From positions 622 through 64,621 of the forward strand of contig DEAE01000002.1 of NCBI GenBank assembly GCA_002347025.1: 64,000 nucleotides of DNA. The letters run 5' to 3'. Under the pieces are notes generated by a model. It was not told the origin of the DNA. It worked only from the letters and a program-made list of their open reading frames with translations, and did no database searches. Positions 61,398 to 64,000 of the stretch are shown here, piece after piece. The DNA is from Acidobacteria bacterium UBA2990 (GTDB lineage: Bacteria; Acidobacteriota; Vicinamibacteria; Vicinamibacterales; UBA8438). Made by a program: the position numbers and the translations under genes. Each line of letters opens with the position of its first letter. Within the stretch, counting starts at the first letter, position 1.

Positions 61398-61955
61398 ATG
61401 CTTCGCGCTCACCAAGCTGGTTTTCCCAGAGTAGATGCAACGGCTTTTGTCGACGACAGCGCACAGGTAATTGGCGATGTTGAGATTGAGCAGGAAAGTA
61501 GTGTTTGGATGAATGTGGTGCTGCGTGGTGATGTTAACAGCATACGGATAGGGGCTCGTACAAATATCCAAGATGGTACGATTGTCCATGGTATGCGTGA
61601 TACCTACTCGACAGTAGTTGGTTATGAGGTTACCGTCGGACACGGTGCTATTTTGCACGGTTGTACCATTGAGGATCGGTGCCTCATTGGGATGGGAGCG
61701 ATTTTGCTGAACGGCGTCGAAGTGGGAACAGGCTCCATCATCGCTGCAGGCTCGCTGGTTGTCGAAGGGACCAAGATACCTTCAGGATCACTCGTCATGG
61801 GCAACCCCGGTCGTGTCAGAAGGGTGGTGAACAAGGGTGAGGCGATGTCCATTCAACGATACGCGGCAAACTATGTCGATTACCGATGCGACTTCCTGGA
61901 CGCCGAAACAGGGACTCCGCCCGATGTTTCGACGACCCCTGGATTGTCAGAGTAG
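61398..61955 (+). CDS. Gamma-class carbonic anhydrase-like protein (left-handed beta helix)
   Basis: 185 residues of the gamma carbonic anhydrase/hexapeptide-repeat family. The repeat start VIGDVEIEQESSVWMNVVLRGDVNSIRIGARTNIQDGTIVHG is followed by the His-containing VTVGHGAILHGCTIEDRCLIGMGAILLNG. His in VHG and HGCTIE regions would bind zinc. Length is normal. The protein catalyses CO2 hydration or acts as a structural relative (YrdA/CaiE type). A perfect -10 just before ATG 61398 suggests leaderless translation. Confidence 0.88.
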   Translation: MLRAHQAGFPRVDATAFVDDSAQVIGDVEIEQESSVWMNVVLRGDVNSIRIGARTNIQDGTIVHGMRDTYSTVVGYEVTVGHGAILHGCTIEDRCLIGMGAILLNGVEVGTGSIIAAGSLVVEGTKIPSGSLVMGNPGRVRRVVNKGEAMSIQRYAANYVDYRCDFLDAETGTPPDVSTTPGLSE

Positions 61956-62106
61956 TCTCAGGTGAACAGTGAAAGAGATGGATCAATAGGATACGGTAGG
62001 GTTGGTTCTGGAAGGAGCTTGTGTCGAATAAGTCTGTATATGTTGGAAGTTAGATTTAATGTTTTCGCCCCTTGAGTGGAGTGAGGAAAGGAAATAAGAG
62101 TTCTAG

Positions 62107-63369
62107 GTGATCTCCGGTATACGTGGTACCCGTGACATTCTTCCTTCTGAGATCGGACGTTGGCAGCACGTTGAGCGTGTGGCAGCCGACGTGTGTGCTC
62201 GCTATGGATATTGTGAGGTTCGGACCCCTGTCATTGAGAGAGAGGATCTGTTCGCAAAGGGGACAGGAGAATCAACCGATATCGTTCAAAAAGAGATGTA
62301 CGCTTTCACTGACAAGGGTGGAGATCGAATCACCCTTCGGCCTGAGGCTACACCTAGTATGGTCCGTGCATTTGTTGAGCATAGCCTCGAGCAAGACCTC
62401 CTCTTTGCAAAACTATATAGCTTGGGTCCGATGTTCCGGTATGAACGTCCGCAGAAAGGCCGTTATCGGCAATTCCACCAACTCGATGTAGAGGTGTTTG
62501 GTTTGGCCGATCCTGCTATCGATGGAGAGGTGATCGATCTAGCCGTGACTTTTGTGGAGGAGCTTGACATTGCCTCTGCTGAGCTGGTTATCAATTCTGT
62601 AGGGTGCGGAGATTGTAGGCCAGGGTATAGCGCTGTGTTGTTGGAGGCTTTGGGAAGCCGTTTGCCAGAGCTGTGTGGCGACTGCCAGCGTCGGGCTAGC
62701 ACTAATCCGCTACGGATCTTCGATTGCAAGGTTCCGGCAGATCAACCTCTCATCGACGGGTTGCCCAAGTCCGAAAATTTTCTTTGTGAAGCATGTCGTG
62801 ACCACTTTGAAGAAGTGAAACGCCATCTGGAGATTTATGGCCACCAGTACCGTGTCTCACACCGATTGGTGAGGGGGCTCGATTACTACACTCGTACAAC
62901 ATTTGAGATTATCGGTAGTAGTCTTGGAGCCCAAAATGCATTGTTAGGTGGAGGTCGTTACGACCATCTGGTTAAGCAACTTGGTGGACCAGATCGGCCT
63001 GGTATCGGATTTGCTGCAGGGCTCGAACGGCTGGTTCTCGAGCTGCCAGACGAGAAAGGCTCCTCAGGGCCTGCTGATGTGTTCGTTGTAGCCTTCGGGC
63101 AAAGCACTTGGTCTGAGGCTCGAGTGTTGGCTCGTGACCTGCGAAGAGCTGGGTTTCGAACTTTAATTGATTATGGCGAGAGATCCTCCAAATCACAAAT
63201 GAAGAGGGCGAATCGAAGTAACGTCCAACGAATGTTGATCCTGGGTGAAGATGAGTTGGCCAGTAATAAGGTGACCATCAAAGAGATGGAAACTGGCCAC
63301 CAGGAGACCCTGCCTCGTGATGAGGTCATTGGATACCTGGCGTTGCATTGCCAGGGTGTAACCCTCTAA
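62107..63369 (+). CDS. hisS: Histidyl-tRNA synthetase
   Basis: 420 residues. Class II motifs: GTRDILPSE near the N-terminus, motif 2 GPMFRYERPQKGRYRQFHQLDVEVFG, the HisA signature LVRGLDYYTRTTFEI and motif 3-like GGRYDHLVKQLGG...GFAAGLERL, with the anticodon-binding domain at the end. It charges tRNA-His. The start is a GTG; a GAAAGGAAA lies about 20 nt upstream. aspS follows in the same direction. Confidence 0.96.
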   Translation: MISGIRGTRDILPSEIGRWQHVERVAADVCARYGYCEVRTPVIEREDLFAKGTGESTDIVQKEMYAFTDKGGDRITLRPEATPSMVRAFVEHSLEQDLLFAKLYSLGPMFRYERPQKGRYRQFHQLDVEVFGLADPAIDGEVIDLAVTFVEELDIASAELVINSVGCGDCRPGYSAVLLEALGSRLPELCGDCQRRASTNPLRIFDCKVPADQPLIDGLPKSENFLCEACRDHFEEVKRHLEIYGHQYRVSHRLVRGLDYYTRTTFEIIGSSLGAQNALLGGGRYDHLVKQLGGPDRPGIGFAAGLERLVLELPDEKGSSGPADVFVVAFGQSTWSEARVLARDLRRAGFRTLIDYGERSSKSQMKRANRSNVQRMLILGEDELASNKVTIKEMETGHQETLPRDEVIGYLALHCQGVTL

Positions 63370-63469
63370 CGTCGACAAGTTATAGGTGGCACTTCAGAGT
63401 TACGCAATAGTTGAACCATTTTGTAAGGGTTCCGGAATCGGGCTTTCGACTCTATGAATGGACTGAAGA

Positions 63470-64000
63470 GTGTTTGAACAAGAACGGACACACACATGTG
63501 GCGCGCTTCGCGATACCGATATGGGGAAGCACGCGATTCTGTTTGGCTGGGTTCACCGGATTAGGGATTTGGGGTCACTGATTTTTGTCGACATACGTGA
63601 CCGGCATGGTGTTACTCAAGTTGTAGCCCGTGACAATGAGAAGTTGTTGTTGTTGGCGAAACAACTCAAACCAGAGTTCGTTATAGCTATTGCTGGGACG
63701 GTAGAGCGTCGTTCGGAGGACACACTAAATAACAAGATCGCAACCGGGGAAGTTGAGGTTGCAGCTCAATCTATCACTGTGCTGAGTGAGGCGAGGCGGC
63801 CACCTTTCCAGATAGCCGAAGAGAGCCCAGTATCCGAGGATATTAGATTGAAGTTTCGTTACCTCGATCTTCGGCGAGAACGGATGCAGAGAAACCTGAA
63901 TCTTCGTCACAGGATACTGATGGCCGTGCGTCGTTCGCTAGATGAGCAAGGATTCTTGGATATTGAGACTCCGATTCTTGCTAAGTCGACACCCGAGGGT
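63470..64000 (+). CDS. aspS: Aspartyl-tRNA synthetase, N-terminal part, cut by window edge
   Basis: From GTG 63470 the frame is open to the window edge (177 codons). The N-terminal OB-fold (ERTHTCGALRDTDMGKHAILFGWVHRIRDLGSLIFVDIRDRHGVTQVV) and the start of the catalytic core (RYLDLRRERMQRNLNLRHRI, ETPILAKSTPEG) are those of bacterial AspRS. An in-frame TGA just upstream (63464-63466) fixes the earliest start. It charges tRNA-Asp. Confidence 0.93.
   Translation, partial: MFEQERTHTCGALRDTDMGKHAILFGWVHRIRDLGSLIFVDIRDRHGVTQVVARDNEKLLLLAKQLKPEFVIAIAGTVERRSEDTLNNKIATGEVEVAAQSITVLSEARRPPFQIAEESPVSEDIRLKFRYLDLRRERMQRNLNLRHRILMAVRRSLDEQGFLDIETPILAKSTPEG

Noticed and set aside
61326..61658. 111-codon upstream extension of the moaA frame
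   Set aside because: It is antisense to the gamma-carbonic anhydrase gene, has no MoaA-like residues, and MoaA has its normal length from 61325.

Overview
The window looks like a chromosomal stretch of an uncultivated Acidobacteriota, probably a Vicinamibacteria-type lineage. This is an inference from gene content: a CarD-type regulator, a MoxR/DUF58/BatA/DUF4175 operon capped by a TPR-peptidase, a bacterial relative of tetraether lipid synthase, and an imuA-imuB-dnaE2 mutagenesis cassette. No rRNA or other phylogenetic marker is present to settle it. One tRNA gene (Leu, CAA) is present, and no CRISPR array was seen.

Region 1 (1-3.4 kb) is the right end of an integrative element sitting in the 3' end of tRNA-Leu. 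It carries a Sel1-repeat protein (cut by the window edge), an unknown HTH-ended protein, two hairpins, an HUH-type replication initiator, an excisionase-like HTH protein and a tyrosine integrase. Region 2 (3.5-16.2 kb) is housekeeping: an anchored methyltransferase, carD, plsC, rex, moaC, an acyl-CoA synthetase, lepB, a LytS/LytTR two-component pair, a PmtA-like methyltransferase and a glycosyltransferase-like protein.

Region 3 (16.2-30.4 kb) is a long co-directional, partly overlapping operon: TPR plus HExxH peptidase, DUF4159, MoxR ATPase, DUF58, BatA-like, DUF4175, a VWA membrane protein, and a caspase-fold-like protein that has no cysteine. MoxR plus MIDAS proteins suggests an envelope-associated chaperone or assembly machine. 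Region 4 (30.4-41.2 kb) holds citrate synthase, yacG, transporters (ChrA, LysE, SSS, MFS), an Ntn hydrolase, an OmpA-domain protein and an S58 peptidase.

Region 5 (41.3-47.2 kb) is an SOS-type mutasome cassette with a palindromic operator candidate; its DnaE2 carries a zinc-ribbon insertion. It is followed by a DUF2461 gene broken by two in-frame TGA codons, DUF309, a SET-domain protein, an esterase and a GT2 glycosyltransferase. Region 6 (50.6-58 kb) is the most unusual. msrP-msrQ is followed by an 847-residue fusion of an RRE/PqqD-like domain, radical SAM/SPASM and an ArsM-like arsenite methyltransferase with a Cys-rich C-terminus. Next come AlkB and a radical SAM protein of the tetraether/membrane-spanning lipid synthase type, preceded by a cluster of palindromes. 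The window ends with an ADP-forming acyl-CoA synthetase, moaA, a gamma-carbonic anhydrase that looks leaderless, hisS and the start of aspS.

Three genes bear on membrane lipids (plsC, pmtA-like, tes-like). moaA and moaC would supply the molybdopterin cofactor that MsrP needs. Coordinates follow my chosen start codons where a ribosome-binding site or domain boundary argued for a shorter protein.
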